NCBI RefSeq assembly: GCF_928381405.1
Contig: NZ_CAKMSB010000005.1
Location: forward strand, 62,001-126,000
DNA: 64,000 nt
DNA from: Rothia nasisuis
GTDB taxonomy: Bacteria > Actinomycetota > Actinomycetes > Actinomycetales > Micrococcaceae
Direction of reading: 5' to 3'
The position numbers were made by a program, and so were the translations under genes. The notes under the pieces were generated by a model. It was not told where the DNA came from. It did not search any database and saw nothing but the letters and a program-made list of their open reading frames with translations. Below, piece after piece: positions 1-9,131 of the stretch. Position 1 is the first letter of the stretch, and each line of letters starts with the position of its first letter.

Positions 1-240
1 GGCCGTGAGCAGGTAGCCGTAGTATTCGAGCCAGTCGCCACTCGGCCCGCCCGTGACGGCCTGCATAATGATGGAGCCGACCAGGTAAATAACCAAAAAG
101 GCCTCAAGCACAATGACGGAGCCCTGTGACCAGTCATCGGGGGCAGCACCGCGAAAGAAACGAATCAGGCAGATGACGAAAGAGGCTGTGCCAAGAAGGG
201 CACAAACCCAGAACCAAAGGTCAAGACCGGCAATCATCAT
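1..240 (-). CDS. Partial hypothetical membrane protein
   Basis: Reading leftward from an ATG at 240, an open frame runs off the window edge without a stop. The visible 80 residues contain two hydrophobic segments (about residues 2-25 and 38-60) separated by a short basic loop (IRFFRGAAPDDW), so it is probably an integral membrane protein. It begins only 6 bases after the truB stop, so it is probably the last or next gene of the same transcript. I do not recognise a named family. In related actinobacteria a small hypothetical gene often lies between truB and ribF, which fits this position. Confidence 0.6.
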   Translation of the reverse strand, partial: MMIAGLDLWFWVCALLGTASFVICLIRFFRGAAPDDWSQGSVIVLEAFLVIYLVGSIIMQAVTGGPSGDWLEYYGYLLTA

Positions 241-246
241 GGTGGG

Positions 247-1293
247 TCAGTCTTCCTTGAAAGTGGTGCCCGCCTCGAAAACGAGCACGGGGGTAGCTTG
301 CATGCAGCCACGGACGCGGGTGTTTTCAATCAGGGCGACCAGGGTGCCGTTAGGGGCGAAGGCGGCGCTGATTCCCGCGCTGGTGGGCTTATTACTCCCG
401 CCAGAGGAGCCAGTTTTCGTGCCCCTGGCAGCGGCCCCCGTTCCCTCGGTGGGGCTGATAGGCCTCCCGTTGGCTAGGTCGGTAGCCTCACAGGCGGTCA
501 GTTCGCGCACTTCGAAGAGCCTGCGGGCTGCTCCTTCAAGAGGTAGCAGGGGCGCGGGTGTTCCGGCCTCGCGACCGGCAACCAGCTCTTCGAGGGCGTG
601 GGCGTCCTCAGCGCCTATCTGACCAACGGCGGTGCGGCGCAGGGCGGTCAGGTGGGCACCGGTGCCCAGGGCGGACCCCAGATCTCGGGCCAGGGCACGA
701 ATGTAGGTACCGGCCGAGCAGACCACGGTCACATCAAGGTCAAGGACGTTCACCCCCACCTGACTCTCGCCCAGCAGGTAGGTGGCGTACCCCGGCCGCA
801 CATCGTGCACCTCAAAGGAGTACACGGTGACGGGGCGGGCTTCAAGTTCAACCTTTTCGCCCGAGCGCACCCGCGCGTAGGAGCGCACCCCGCCCACCTT
901 GATTGCTGAAACAGCAGAGGGGACCTGCATGATCTTCCCGGTGAAGGCCGCAACCTGCCGAGCTATAGCGTCCTCGCTCACAGCCGCCAGCGCCTGCGGC
1001 TCAGCGACCGCGGTAACCTCGCCGTCCGCGTCATCGGTCAGGGTTGAGACGCCCAGGCGGATGGTGGCGGTATAGGTCTTGGTCTCCCCCACCACGTAGG
1101 TCAGCAGACGAGTTGCCTTGTTGACGCCGAGGACGAGCACGCCGGTAGCCATGGGGTCCAGGGTACCGGCGTGCCCTACCTTACGGGTACCGGCAATCCA
1201 ACGAATCTTCGAGACGACGTCGTGGCTGGTCAACCCCGCAGGTTTATCAACGACAATCAGGCCAGAGGGGCCGCTAGCGGCTTTCTTAACCAT
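247..1293 (-). CDS. truB: tRNA pseudouridine(55) synthase TruB
   Basis: Converts uridine 55 in the T-loop of elongator tRNAs to pseudouridine. The N-terminal part has the family's motif I (GLIVVDKPAGLTSHDVV) and the catalytic motif GHAGTLDPMATGVLVLG, whose Asp is the nucleophile, followed by the YVVGETKTY and GTYIRALARDLG blocks. At 348 residues it is longer than E. coli TruB (about 314); the surplus is a Gly/Ser/Thr-rich low-complexity linker around residues 285-310, before the C-terminal PUA-like end. It starts 5 bases after the rbfA stop and is co-transcribed with it and infB, the usual rbfA-truB pairing. Confidence 0.96.
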   Translation of the reverse strand: MVKKAASGPSGLIVVDKPAGLTSHDVVSKIRWIAGTRKVGHAGTLDPMATGVLVLGVNKATRLLTYVVGETKTYTATIRLGVSTLTDDADGEVTAVAEPQALAAVSEDAIARQVAAFTGKIMQVPSAVSAIKVGGVRSYARVRSGEKVELEARPVTVYSFEVHDVRPGYATYLLGESQVGVNVLDLDVTVVCSAGTYIRALARDLGSALGTGAHLTALRRTAVGQIGAEDAHALEELVAGREAGTPAPLLPLEGAARRLFEVRELTACEATDLANGRPISPTEGTGAAARGTKTGSSGGSNKPTSAGISAAFAPNGTLVALIENTRVRGCMQATPVLVFEAGTTFKED

Positions 1294-1298
1294 GGGGT

Positions 1299-1736
1299 CT
1301 AGGCTTCGCCTTCTTCAGGCTCAGTACTCTTGTAGGCATCCTCACCGCCAGCATACTCGGCACCTTCGCGGGCAGCAGCCAGCTCGGCGTCACGCTCCTT
1401 GGTCTTGCGTAGCAAATCTTCAAGGTGAGCTGCGTTGACGGGCACCTCATCGGGAACAAAGGCAAGGGTGGGGGTCAGGCGGGCGGTGATGTTTTTCCCC
1501 ACCTCAGAACGTAAAATTCCCTTGGCTGACTCTAGAGCTACCCGGGTGGAGGCTTGCTCCTCCTCAGAGCCAAAAACTGTGTAGTAGATGGTTGCGTGTT
1601 GCAGGTCGTTAGTGACGCGGGCGTCGGTGACGGTGATAAAGCCTAGGCGGGGATCCTTGATACGGCGTTCGAGGGCCTGAGCGACAATAACCTTGATACG
1701 GTCGGCCAGGCGGGCGGCACGTGCCGGATCTGCCAT
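1299..1736 (-). CDS. rbfA: 30S ribosome-binding factor RbfA
   Basis: Small KH-fold protein that binds the immature 30S subunit and helps 5' maturation of 16S rRNA, important at low temperature. It is 145 residues; the family core is visible as VAQALERRIKDPRLGFITV near residues 18-36 and a C-terminal part RLTPTLAFVPDEVP. The last 40 residues are an acidic Glu/Ala-rich tail typical of actinobacterial forms. The ATG at 1736 is preceded by an AAGGAG-type ribosome site. It lies between infB and truB; a strong palindrome separates it from infB, so it may also have its own promoter in 1737-1920. Confidence 0.95.
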   Translation of the reverse strand: MADPARAARLADRIKVIVAQALERRIKDPRLGFITVTDARVTNDLQHATIYYTVFGSEEEQASTRVALESAKGILRSEVGKNITARLTPTLAFVPDEVPVNAAHLEDLLRKTKERDAELAAAREGAEYAGGEDAYKSTEPEEGEA

Positions 1737-1922
1737 GGTGTTCTCCTTAGTATAAATCTTGTGTGTTGGTCTGAAACCAGTCTATCTATTAAAAAGATTC
1801 GGGTGAGCCAGCAAAAACCAGCCCACCCGAAATAGCCTAGGGACAGCTAGGTTACTTACCCGGTATGTCGGCGGGGCCGGGTGCCCCCAGAACCGACTGG
1901 TCGGGTCTGGCCTTTAAGGGAT

Positions 1923-1952
1923 GCCGGCGGGTGGGGCGCCCCGCCCGCCGGC
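1923..1952 (-). terminator. 30-bp GC palindrome after infB
   Basis: Near-perfect self-complementary GC-rich block (only 1932/1943 form a T-G wobble) starting 27 bases past the infB stop. No T-run follows on the minus strand, so it may be a partial terminator or processing hairpin allowing some read-through into rbfA. An AAGGACGC octamer (minus strand, 1951-1958) leads into the stem. Confidence 0.55.
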
Positions 1953-1978
1953 GTCCTTAGTATCAGCCAGGTATAAAC

Positions 1979-4810
1979 CTAGACGCGGGGCTTCTCCTGC
2001 ATCTCCCAGGTCTCAATGACATCGCCTTCTTTGATGTCGTTGAAGGAGCCCAGACCGATACCGCACTCGTAGCCTTCACGGACCTCGGTGGCGTCGTCCT
2101 TGAAGCGGCGCAGCGACTCAATCGTGAGGCTGTCAGCCACAACTGCACCGTCGCGCACCAGGCGAGCCTTGGAGTTGCGCTTGATAATGCCAGACTTGAC
2201 GATGGAACCTGCAATGTTACCCCACTTGGAGGAGCGGAAGACTTCACGAATCTCGGCAGAGCCCAGTTCGACTTCTTCGTACTCGGGTTTGAGCATACCC
2301 TTGACGGCAGCCTCGACCTCTTCAATCGCACGGTAAATCACAGAGTAGAACTTCATTTCTACGCCCTCACGGTCGGCATACTCAGTGACACGCTCGGCGG
2401 GGCGAACGTTGAAGCCGATGATAATCGCGTTGTCCACGGTCGCCAGGTTAACGTCGTTCTGAGTAATTGCGCCCACACCGCGGTGGATAACGCGAATCTG
2501 AACCTCGTCGCCGCCAGCCTCAATCTTCATAAGTGACTCTTCCAGAGCTTCAACAGCACCGGAGACGTCGCCCTTAATAATCAGGTTGAGGGTGTCCATC
2601 TTGCCCTCAGCCACAGCGGCATCGAAGGATTCGAGGGTCACGCGCTTGCGGCGCTTAGCCAGCTGGGCGTTGCGGTCAGCGGCTTCACGCTTCTCAGCGA
2701 TCTGGCGGGCGGTGCGCTCTTCCTCGGTAGAGAGGAAGGTGTCACCCGCACGGGGAACAGTGTTCAGGCCCAGCACCTGCACAGGGCGTGAGGGGCCAGC
2801 CTCTTGAACAGCGTTGCCGTTCTCATCAAACATGGCGCGCACACGACCGTAGGCAGAACCTGCCACGATAGCGTCACCCACGTGCAGAGTACCGGACTGT
2901 ACTAGGACGGTTGCCACGGCACCGCGCCCCTTATCGAGGTTGGCTTCGATAGCTACACCGCGAGCCTCTTTGTTGGGGTTAGCCTTGAGTTCCAGAGCAC
3001 CGTCTGCGGTCAGGGTGACAGCCGCCAGCAGCTCCTCGATGTTTATACCCTGGCGGGCTGAAACGTCAACGAACATGGTGTCGCCACCGTATTCTTCGGG
3101 CACCAGGCCGTACTCGGTCAGCTGGCCGCGGATCTTATCGGGGTTGGCGCCTTCCTTATCAATCTTGTTGACGGCCACCACAATCGGCACGTTGGCGGCC
3201 TGGGCGTGGTTGAGCGCTTCAACGGTCTGCGGCATCACACCATCATCGGCGGCAACCACCAGAATGGCGATGTCGGTGACCTTGGCACCACGGGCACGCA
3301 TAGCGGTAAAAGCCTCGTGACCGGGGGTGTCAATAAAGGTCAGGTAGCGCTCTTCACCCTCAACCTCGGTGTGAATCTGGTAGGCGCCGATGTGCTGGGT
3401 AATGCCCCCTGCTTCACCCTCGATGACGTTGGTGTTACGGATAGCATCAAGCAGGCGGGTCTTACCATGATCAACGTGACCCATAACGGTCACAACGGGC
3501 GGGCGAATCTCAAGTACCTCGTCGTCCTCGGCCTCAGCCTCAGCGGCCAGGTTGATATCGAAAGACTCGAGTAGTTCGCGCTCCTCGTCCTCGGGCGAGA
3601 CAATCTTGACCACGTAGCCAAGCTCGGCACCCAACAGCTCGAAGGTCTCTTCGTCGAGGGACTGGGTCTGGGTTGCCATCTCGCCCAGGTGGATTAGTAC
3701 GGTCACCAGGGCCGCAGCATTTGCGCCAATCTTCTCAGCGAAGTCCATGAGTGAAGCACCGCGGCGCATACGGACCTCGGTAGTACCGTCACCGTGAGGT
3801 ACGGCTACGCCACCGATAGTAGGCTGACGTAGCTGCTCTTCACGGCGCAGAGCTGACTTGGTCTTGCCCTTCTTCTTTTTGCCGCCACCGCGACCGAATG
3901 CACCCTGGGCATTACCGCGGCCGCCGCCGGCGCCACCGCGGCCCGGGCCACGGTTGAAGCCGCCGCCGGGGCCACCTGATCCGCGGCGAGGGCCGCCACC
4001 GGAATTACCGGAGGACGCCCCAACATTGCCGCTCATCTTGGTGGGCATCATGTTGGGTGAGGGGCGGTTGCCACCTGCGGGGCGAGGCGCGCCACCATCG
4101 GCAGGGCGGGGGGCACCTGCACCAGCTGGGCGGGGAGCGTTATTGCGGCCGCCAGCAGGACGCGGGCCACCTGCACCACCGGGGCGGGGGCCACCGGAGC
4201 GGCCTTCACTGCGAGCGTTACGGCCACCTGCGGGGCGGGGGCCACCGGAGCGGCCTTCACCACCGCGCTCGGTGCGGTCAGCGCGTTTGCCCATCCCCTG
4301 AGAGGGGGCGAAGGGGTTATTGCCGGGGCGGGGCCCGGGCTTGGCGCCAGCAGGTTTGGGGGCAGCGGGCTTGGGCGCTACGGGCTTGGGCGCTGCCATG
4401 CCCTGAGTCGTCGAGAAGGGGTTATTGCCGGGGCGGGGGCCAGCGGGCTTAGCTGCCTCGGGCTTATCAGCCTTGGGGGCAGCGGGTTCGGGCTTCGCCT
4501 GGGGCGTTGCTGCGGGCTTAGTACCAGTAGCAGGGGCCGCCTGGGTAGACGCTCCTGGCTTGGGAGCTGAATCGGTTGAGGGCGCAGCAGGTGCCTTGGA
4601 GGCAGTCTTTTTCTGGGCAGGTTTGTCTGACACTGCCTCAGCGTTAGCTGCGGCATTGGGGAAGGCTGCGCGGAGCTTCTTCACCACGGGCGGTTCGAGG
4701 GTAGACGATGCACCCTTAACGAACTCACCGAGTTCCTGAAGCTTAGCGACAGCTTCTTTAGAGGGGATTCCGAGTTCTTTAGCGATCTCGTGAACGCGGG
4801 GCTTAGCCAC
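1979..4810 (-). CDS. infB: Translation initiation factor IF-2
   Basis: GTPase that places initiator fMet-tRNA on the 30S subunit and promotes subunit joining. The 943 residues divide into an IF2-N helical domain (1-52, [20 protein letters not shown]), a very long low-complexity region rich in Ala, Pro, Lys, then Gly/Arg (about 60-320), a second IF2-N domain (about 335-400), the G domain with [16 protein letters not shown] and NKID, and the C-terminal domains II-IV. The long Gly/Arg/Pro linker is usual in actinobacteria. It sits downstream of ylxR, as normal for the nusA-ylxR-infB operon. The ATG at 4810 is preceded by a ribosome site AGGAGAAAAG. Confidence 0.98.
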   Translation of the reverse strand: MAKPRVHEIAKELGIPSKEAVAKLQELGEFVKGASSTLEPPVVKKLRAAFPNAAANAEAVSDKPAQKKTASKAPAAPSTDSAPKPGASTQAAPATGTKPAATPQAKPEPAAPKADKPEAAKPAGPRPGNNPFSTTQGMAAPKPVAPKPAAPKPAGAKPGPRPGNNPFAPSQGMGKRADRTERGGEGRSGGPRPAGGRNARSEGRSGGPRPGGAGGPRPAGGRNNAPRPAGAGAPRPADGGAPRPAGGNRPSPNMMPTKMSGNVGASSGNSGGGPRRGSGGPGGGFNRGPGRGGAGGGRGNAQGAFGRGGGKKKKGKTKSALRREEQLRQPTIGGVAVPHGDGTTEVRMRRGASLMDFAEKIGANAAALVTVLIHLGEMATQTQSLDEETFELLGAELGYVVKIVSPEDEERELLESFDINLAAEAEAEDDEVLEIRPPVVTVMGHVDHGKTRLLDAIRNTNVIEGEAGGITQHIGAYQIHTEVEGEERYLTFIDTPGHEAFTAMRARGAKVTDIAILVVAADDGVMPQTVEALNHAQAANVPIVVAVNKIDKEGANPDKIRGQLTEYGLVPEEYGGDTMFVDVSARQGINIEELLAAVTLTADGALELKANPNKEARGVAIEANLDKGRGAVATVLVQSGTLHVGDAIVAGSAYGRVRAMFDENGNAVQEAGPSRPVQVLGLNTVPRAGDTFLSTEEERTARQIAEKREAADRNAQLAKRRKRVTLESFDAAVAEGKMDTLNLIIKGDVSGAVEALEESLMKIEAGGDEVQIRVIHRGVGAITQNDVNLATVDNAIIIGFNVRPAERVTEYADREGVEMKFYSVIYRAIEEVEAAVKGMLKPEYEEVELGSAEIREVFRSSKWGNIAGSIVKSGIIKRNSKARLVRDGAVVADSLTIESLRRFKDDATEVREGYECGIGLGSFNDIKEGDVIETWEMQEKPRV

Positions 4811-5045
4811 TTTTCTCCTGTTCTGGTTCGCACCGAACAGGGGCGAACCTTCAGTTTGTATGAGGGATCAGCTGATCTATAGCTGGGTTTTTGCCGGTGG
4901 GTGAGCACAGGAAAGTACTCATTGCGCGGCACTCATCGGGTTTCCATCAGTTTTCTGACTCGCTTTCGTACATAGTAAGTCGTCAAACTCGTTGACATGT
5001 TGGTTCGCCGGCTCATGGGCGAGCATACGAACCGGAGTCACAGCC

Positions 5046-5291
5046 CTATGCTGTGATCACCAGCTCGGCGGCATTGACCCGGGTTCTAAAGGCCCTGGCA
5101 AGCGCGTTTTTACTGAGCGCTTGAGCCAGGCATTCAGGTGTGCGGTGGAGCCAGGCTCCACGACCCGGGAGGTTCCTTGCCTCATCGAAGACCGCCCGAG
5201 GTGGTTCGGCCTGGATAAGGGCAACTCGTATGAGGTTAGGCGCGGGTGCAGTGGTTCGGCACCCTATGCAGGTACGGACGGGGGTGTGCAG
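5046..5291 (-). CDS. ylxR: YlxR family RNA-binding protein (CTG start)
   Basis: An 81-residue frame that is easy to miss because it has no ATG or GTG. It encodes the YlxR (DUF448) signature: N-terminal VRTCIGCRTTAP, then NLPGRGAWLHRTPECL, which carries the family's GRGAW motif. YlxR is a small RNA-binding or nucleoid-associated protein encoded between nusA and infB in most bacteria, exactly the position here. The frame opens after a TAG near 5321; the best start is CTG at 5291, with AGAAGGGAG 8 bases upstream, giving the N-terminus (f)MHTPVRTCIGC. No other start codon lies between the stop and the conserved VRTC motif. Identity is firm; the CTG start is an inference. Confidence 0.88.
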   Translation of the reverse strand: MHTPVRTCIGCRTTAPAPNLIRVALIQAEPPRAVFDEARNLPGRGAWLHRTPECLAQALSKNALARAFRTRVNAAELVITA

Positions 5292-5408
5292 CGTAGGCGC
5301 TCCCTTCTCGTCTTCCTTCTACTCCGGTCAGCCCCTCTGTGATTGGCCGGGCGGGTGCGCGCAAGCGGGTGCACACACGGTACCTGATTTTAACCTCTAG
5401 AGACCAGT

Positions 5409-5430
5409 TTAGCCCCCTTGCGGGGGCTAA
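5409..5430 (-). terminator. Hairpin between nusA and ylxR
   Basis: Inverted repeat TTAGCCCCC-TTGC-GGGGGCTAA, a 9-bp stem with 4-base loop, 24 bases past the nusA stop. No T-run follows, so it is more likely a partial terminator, antitermination target or processing site inside the operon than a full stop. NusA acts on such hairpins, but autoregulation here is only an idea. Confidence 0.5.
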
Positions 5431-5454
5431 CGGCAAATATGTTAGTCAGCTCTC

Positions 5455-6474
5455 TTATTCAGCTGGCTCATCTACGCTGGCGGCTTCGACTGCTGCCAGC
5501 GCTGCTTCATACTTGGACTCTGAGACAATGTCGATACGCCAGCCGGTGAGCTTGGCGGCCAGACGGGCGTTCTGCCCCTCCTTGCCGATAGCTAACGAAA
5601 GCTGGTCATCGGGTACGATGGCGCGGGCAGAGAAGGTCTTACGGTCAATGACGGTGACCTCCTTGACCTTGGCCGGGGAGAGCGCTGAGGAGATAAAAAT
5701 CTCGGGCTCTTCGGAGTGGTCAACAATGTCGATTTTCTCGTTGTTAAGTTCACCCATCACCGCCCGAACGCGGGTGCCCATCTCGCCGATGCAGGAGCCC
5801 TTGGGGTTGATTCCGGGCTTCGTGGCACGCACCGCGATTTTGGTGCGGTGACCAGCTTCACGTGCAACCGCCATGATTTCTACGGAACCGTCGGCAATCT
5901 CTGGCACCTCATGTTCAAAAAGGCGGCGCACCAGGTTGGGGTGCGAGCGCGACAGCACAATGGAGGGGCCCTTAGGGCCGCGCTTGGCTTCGAGCACATA
6001 GGCACGAATACGGGTGTTGTGACCGTAACGCTCGCCGGGTACCTGCTCGTTAGTGGGTAGCACAGCTTCAAGAGTGCCCAAATCGACGTGAATCATGCGA
6101 GGGTTGGGGCCCTGTTGAATAACGCCTGAGACGAGTTGCCCCTCACGATCCTTGTATTCACCCAGTACGGCTGAATCCTGGGCGTCACGCAAACGCTGCT
6201 GAATGACCTGGCGGGCGGTGGAAGCAGCGATACGACCAAAGTTGTTAGGCGTATCGTCAAACTCACCGATTTGCTCGTCGTTCTCGTCAAGCTCGGGAGC
6301 CCAGATAGTCACCGTGCCGCTGGTGCGATCGAGCTCTGCACGGGAGCCGCGAATAGCACCGGGCTGCTTCTGGTAGGCCAGCAGGATGGCGCTCTCAATC
6401 ATTGGGATTAGAGTGTCGATTGAGATGTCGCGCTCTTTTTCGAGCAGGCGAAGGTTGCTCAAATCAATGTCCAT
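5455..6474 (-). CDS. nusA: Transcription termination/antitermination factor NusA
   Basis: Binds RNA polymerase and nascent RNA and modulates pausing, termination and antitermination. The N-terminal polymerase-binding domain begins MDIDLSNLRLLEKERDIS; an S1 domain (about 120-185, GQLVSGVIQQG) and two KH domains follow (GSCIGEMGTRVRAVMGEL; LAIGKEGQNARLAAKLTGW). At 339 residues it lacks the acidic repeats of E. coli NusA, normal for actinobacteria. I start it at the ATG at 6474 because a GGAAGGG ribosome site lies 6 bases upstream; the frame stays open 16 codons further (6522) but that extension is not conserved-looking. It follows rimP by 131 bases. Confidence 0.97.
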   Translation of the reverse strand: MDIDLSNLRLLEKERDISIDTLIPMIESAILLAYQKQPGAIRGSRAELDRTSGTVTIWAPELDENDEQIGEFDDTPNNFGRIAASTARQVIQQRLRDAQDSAVLGEYKDREGQLVSGVIQQGPNPRMIHVDLGTLEAVLPTNEQVPGERYGHNTRIRAYVLEAKRGPKGPSIVLSRSHPNLVRRLFEHEVPEIADGSVEIMAVAREAGHRTKIAVRATKPGINPKGSCIGEMGTRVRAVMGELNNEKIDIVDHSEEPEIFISSALSPAKVKEVTVIDRKTFSARAIVPDDQLSLAIGKEGQNARLAAKLTGWRIDIVSESKYEAALAAVEAASVDEPAE

Positions 6475-6605
6475 GGTGGGCCCTTCCGTGTAATACGGTG
6501 CCGGGGCATCACGCTCCGGCACCGCTTTCGGTGTCTGTTCGCGCGCCCTGCGGCGCGTTGCCTCAAACGTATTGAGTTGTGGTCTTTCAGTGTCTCTATT
6601 CTAGC

Positions 6606-7205
6606 CTAGCGGTTGAATTCAATTTCTACCCTAGCAGCAGAAATCGTGCCCCAGGGTAGGGTGATGGGCTCCCGATAGCTTTCGGGCTGACCCTTCTTGG
6701 TCTCTTTTTTACGGCGGACGGTGGGGCCCTCCTCAGTCACGAAGTCGAGACGGGCCAAGTATTTCTCTCCGCTGGTTTCGGTAATTTCGACGAGGCGGTC
6801 GAGGGAGCGCTTCCAATGGCGGGGCTCGGTCAGAGGGCTGGTTACGCCACGGGAGGAGACCTCGAGCAAATAGGGCACCTCACCGTCATCAGCTGAGTCA
6901 AGAGCTGCTGAGAGTGCCTGGGAAAGTTCAGCGATAGTGTCAAGAGAAAGTGAGTCGGTGCGGTCCTCAGGGTAGTCCACCACAATTTCTAGGGTGCGGT
7001 TAGCGCCGCTCCCTTTGGCATGTAGCTCCTCGAGAACCAGCTTGAATTCGCCCTCAATCACCGCGGTCACGGCCTCACGCACGCGCTCAACGCTCACGAA
7101 ACTACCGGTAGGAGCTTTTTGGGTGATACCCTGTTGGGCTCGCGCTGCGGCGCGGCGTTCACGTGCGTTAGGGGTATCCTTTTTCGCAGACTTCGGTGCT
7201 GCCAT
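6606..7205 (-). CDS. rimP: Ribosome maturation factor RimP
   Basis: Required for maturation of the 30S subunit; binds near S12 assembly sites. The 199 residues show the RimP pattern: N-terminal domain with EFKLVLEELHAK and NRTLEIVVDYP, then DSLSLDTIAELSQALSAALD and the hallmark YLLEVSSRGVTSPLTEPRHW, and a C-terminal SH3-like part (KYLARLDFV...ARVEIEFN). The first 35 residues are a charged actinobacterial extension (KSAKKDTPNARERRAAARAQ). First gene of the leftward operon; its promoter should lie in 7206-7373, which it shares with the divergent gene at 7374. Confidence 0.95.
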   Translation of the reverse strand: MAAPKSAKKDTPNARERRAAARAQQGITQKAPTGSFVSVERVREAVTAVIEGEFKLVLEELHAKGSGANRTLEIVVDYPEDRTDSLSLDTIAELSQALSAALDSADDGEVPYLLEVSSRGVTSPLTEPRHWKRSLDRLVEITETSGEKYLARLDFVTEEGPTVRRKKETKKGQPESYREPITLPWGTISAARVEIEFNR

Positions 7206-7373
7206 GTCTGGTTCTCCCTCTACTGTCGTTGGGCGCGGTTCTCTAGCCCTTTAGCCTACCACCGGAGCACTGAACCAGAAGCTGCCTTCGATATTGGCAG
7301 GCGAGGCTACGGTGTTTTTGGCAAAATAGTACCTGAGGTAACAGCCTCTTGGTGTGTGTGAAAGGTTGATACC

Positions 7374-8225
7374 GTGTCTCGTTCTGCTCGTCTAATCCTG
7401 TTTGTGGTTGCTTCAACGCTGACTCTTGTGCTGGTGATCCTTCTGATGCTGGGCTCCAGGGGCGCACGCCAGGCTGAGCAAACCCGTGCCAAGCTGACCG
7501 ACCAAACCGCTATCGCAACCCAGCTTCTCTCGGTACAGCAGGCAGCCGAAGCTGAGGGCGAAACGGAGCTGGCGCAGGCAGCTGAGCAGGCCCTTGAGAA
7601 CCTTGCCCCGGCTGCCCGTACCCCCGCCCTGGATTCGGTACACCCCCTACCCCAGCAGCTGGATCTTAGTGCGGACGCCCTGGTTCAGCTAGGTCTTGAT
7701 ACGCAGAACCCCGGTGACCGGGCCCGAGCATTCACCGCTCTGAGCGATATCTGGAGTACCGCACAGAAAAGCGGAATAACGGAGGACGCCTACCCGGCAA
7801 CCCTCATCGAGGAGCTCGACCGGTTAGCTGGCACATCCTGCACCGCGCAGACACCGACTACCCAACCGGTTGAAGCGCTGACTGCCCTGCAGGAGAACAT
7901 CCACGCCATGCACTATGCCTCCACCGTCTACCTAGCCCGCGCGCAGCAGGGCTACGAGGCAGTCACCGAGCAAGCACAACAGGTGGCCCAAGAGGCTAGG
8001 GAATTACAAACCCTCACGACCCCCACCCTGGCTTGTGCCGGTCAGTTGCAGGCAGCGTCCGCGTCCTACGAGCTCGTGGAACCAGCAGAAGCCAGCGAGC
8101 AGCTGACCCAGCTGAGCCAGGGCGTCCGCGCCAATGCTTTAGCTGCTCTCTCAGAAGACGGTGTGAGCGCCGACGCCACCGACCTTGAGGTGGCAGCCCT
8201 GGCCCTGGCTCTGAGCGTGGGCTAG
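7374..8225 (+). CDS. Membrane-anchored, Ala/Gln-rich helical protein (DUF4439-like?)
   Basis: 283 residues starting at GTG 7374 with GAAAGG eight bases upstream. Residues 5-27 form one hydrophobic segment (LILFVVASTLTLVLVILLML) followed by an Arg-rich stop, so it is an anchored or exported protein. The rest is almost wholly helical, rich in Ala, Gln, Glu and Thr. A segment TALQENIHAMHYASTVYLAR (about 165-184) resembles the helix pair of the ferritin-like DUF4439 family, which in related actinobacteria is encoded next to rimP or proS; that assignment rests mainly on context. Its stop overlaps the convergent transporter gene's stop by four bases (CTAG). Confidence 0.75.
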   Translation: MSRSARLILFVVASTLTLVLVILLMLGSRGARQAEQTRAKLTDQTAIATQLLSVQQAAEAEGETELAQAAEQALENLAPAARTPALDSVHPLPQQLDLSADALVQLGLDTQNPGDRARAFTALSDIWSTAQKSGITEDAYPATLIEELDRLAGTSCTAQTPTTQPVEALTALQENIHAMHYASTVYLARAQQGYEAVTEQAQQVAQEARELQTLTTPTLACAGQLQAASASYELVEPAEASEQLTQLSQGVRANALAALSEDGVSADATDLEVAALALALSVG

Positions 8226-9058
8226 TTACCTAGCCAGATGTCAAGGCTCAGTTTAAGGATGAGGGCCGAGACAATCAGAACCATCATCCAGCGGATAAAT
8301 CCCGAGCCTCTGGCCAGTGCTGTGCGCGCACCCAGGTAGCCGCCAGCCATGTTGGCAACACCCAACATCAGACCCAGAACCCAGACCTGCTCACCGGCCA
8401 CCGCAAAAAGCACTAGGGCACCCAAATTGGTGGCCGCGTTAACAATTTTGGTTTGGGCGGTAGCCTGCAAAAAGCTATAACCCATGAGCGAAACCATGCC
8501 CAGCATTAAGAAGGAGCCGGTTCCGGGGCCCAGCACCCCGTCATAGAAGCCGATAGCGCCGCCTAAGGCCAGACCAACCATCAGGTGTTTGAGGCCGCCA
8601 TGTTTGAGCTGGGTGAGCTCCCCCAGCGCTGGTTTGAAGATTGTGTATATGAGTACGCCTAGCAGAGCGATGACGATAATGGGTTTGAAGAGTTCAGCTG
8701 GTAGCACGGTGGCTACGATGGCTCCCACCATGCTAGTCACAAAGGCTAGAGCGGCTGCCGGGAGGGTCGTGCGCACATCGACCGGGGTGCGCCGCAGGTA
8801 GGTGGCCGCACTGGCCAGTGTGCCGAAGACCGAGCCCAGCTTATTGACGGCTAAGGCCTGCACAGGCGAAAGCCCTGGTACCATCAGTAAGGCGGGGAGC
8901 TGAATCATGCCGCCTCCGCCAACAACGGCATCCACCCAGCCTGCGGCCAGAGCCGCCAGGAGCAGCAGAAGTAGCGTGGTCGGCTTTAGGCCGTGAGCAT
9001 CAAGACCAAGGGTTTCAAGCACATCGGGCACTTTCTGACGGGAGCGGTTAAACCACAA
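8222..9058 (-). CDS. TSUP family (TauE/SafE) membrane transporter
   Basis: Predicted anion or sulfonate/sulfite exporter of the TSUP (DUF81) family. Eight or so membrane helices are visible in 278 residues, with the family's signature GWVDAVVGGGGMIQLPAL near residue 40 and its second-half counterpart GFYDGVLGPGTGSFLML near 170, the internal repeat expected of TSUP proteins. The substrate cannot be read from sequence. The start is uncertain: the first possible codon is a TTG at 9058 that abuts a 61-bp palindrome and has no ribosome site; a GTG at 9031 is an alternative. Confidence 0.85.
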   Translation of the reverse strand: MWFNRSRQKVPDVLETLGLDAHGLKPTTLLLLLLAALAAGWVDAVVGGGGMIQLPALLMVPGLSPVQALAVNKLGSVFGTLASAATYLRRTPVDVRTTLPAAALAFVTSMVGAIVATVLPAELFKPIIVIALLGVLIYTIFKPALGELTQLKHGGLKHLMVGLALGGAIGFYDGVLGPGTGSFLMLGMVSLMGYSFLQATAQTKIVNAATNLGALVLFAVAGEQVWVLGLMLGVANMAGGYLGARTALARGSGFIRWMMVLIVSALILKLSLDIWLGN

Positions 9059-9120
9059 GGTACCATCTGAGTCAGAAAAGACCAGCTAGTTCGTGGTCTT
9101 TTCTGACTCAGATGGTACCT
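9058..9120. repeat. 61-bp palindromic repeat, copy 1
   Basis: Perfect 26-bp stem with a 9-base loop, beginning and ending GGTACC, between proS and the TSUP gene. The same 61-bp element, about six differences, occurs at 25027-25087. It may end proS transcription on the minus strand (the stem contains TTTTC), but the conserved sequence and length point to a dispersed repeat family. Confidence 0.85.
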
Positions 9121-9131
9121 ACCGGTGGGTG

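Noticed and set aside
8222-8225. Frameshift or fusion suggested by overlapping stops of two genes
   Set aside because: CTAG gives a normal four-base convergent stop overlap; both proteins look complete.
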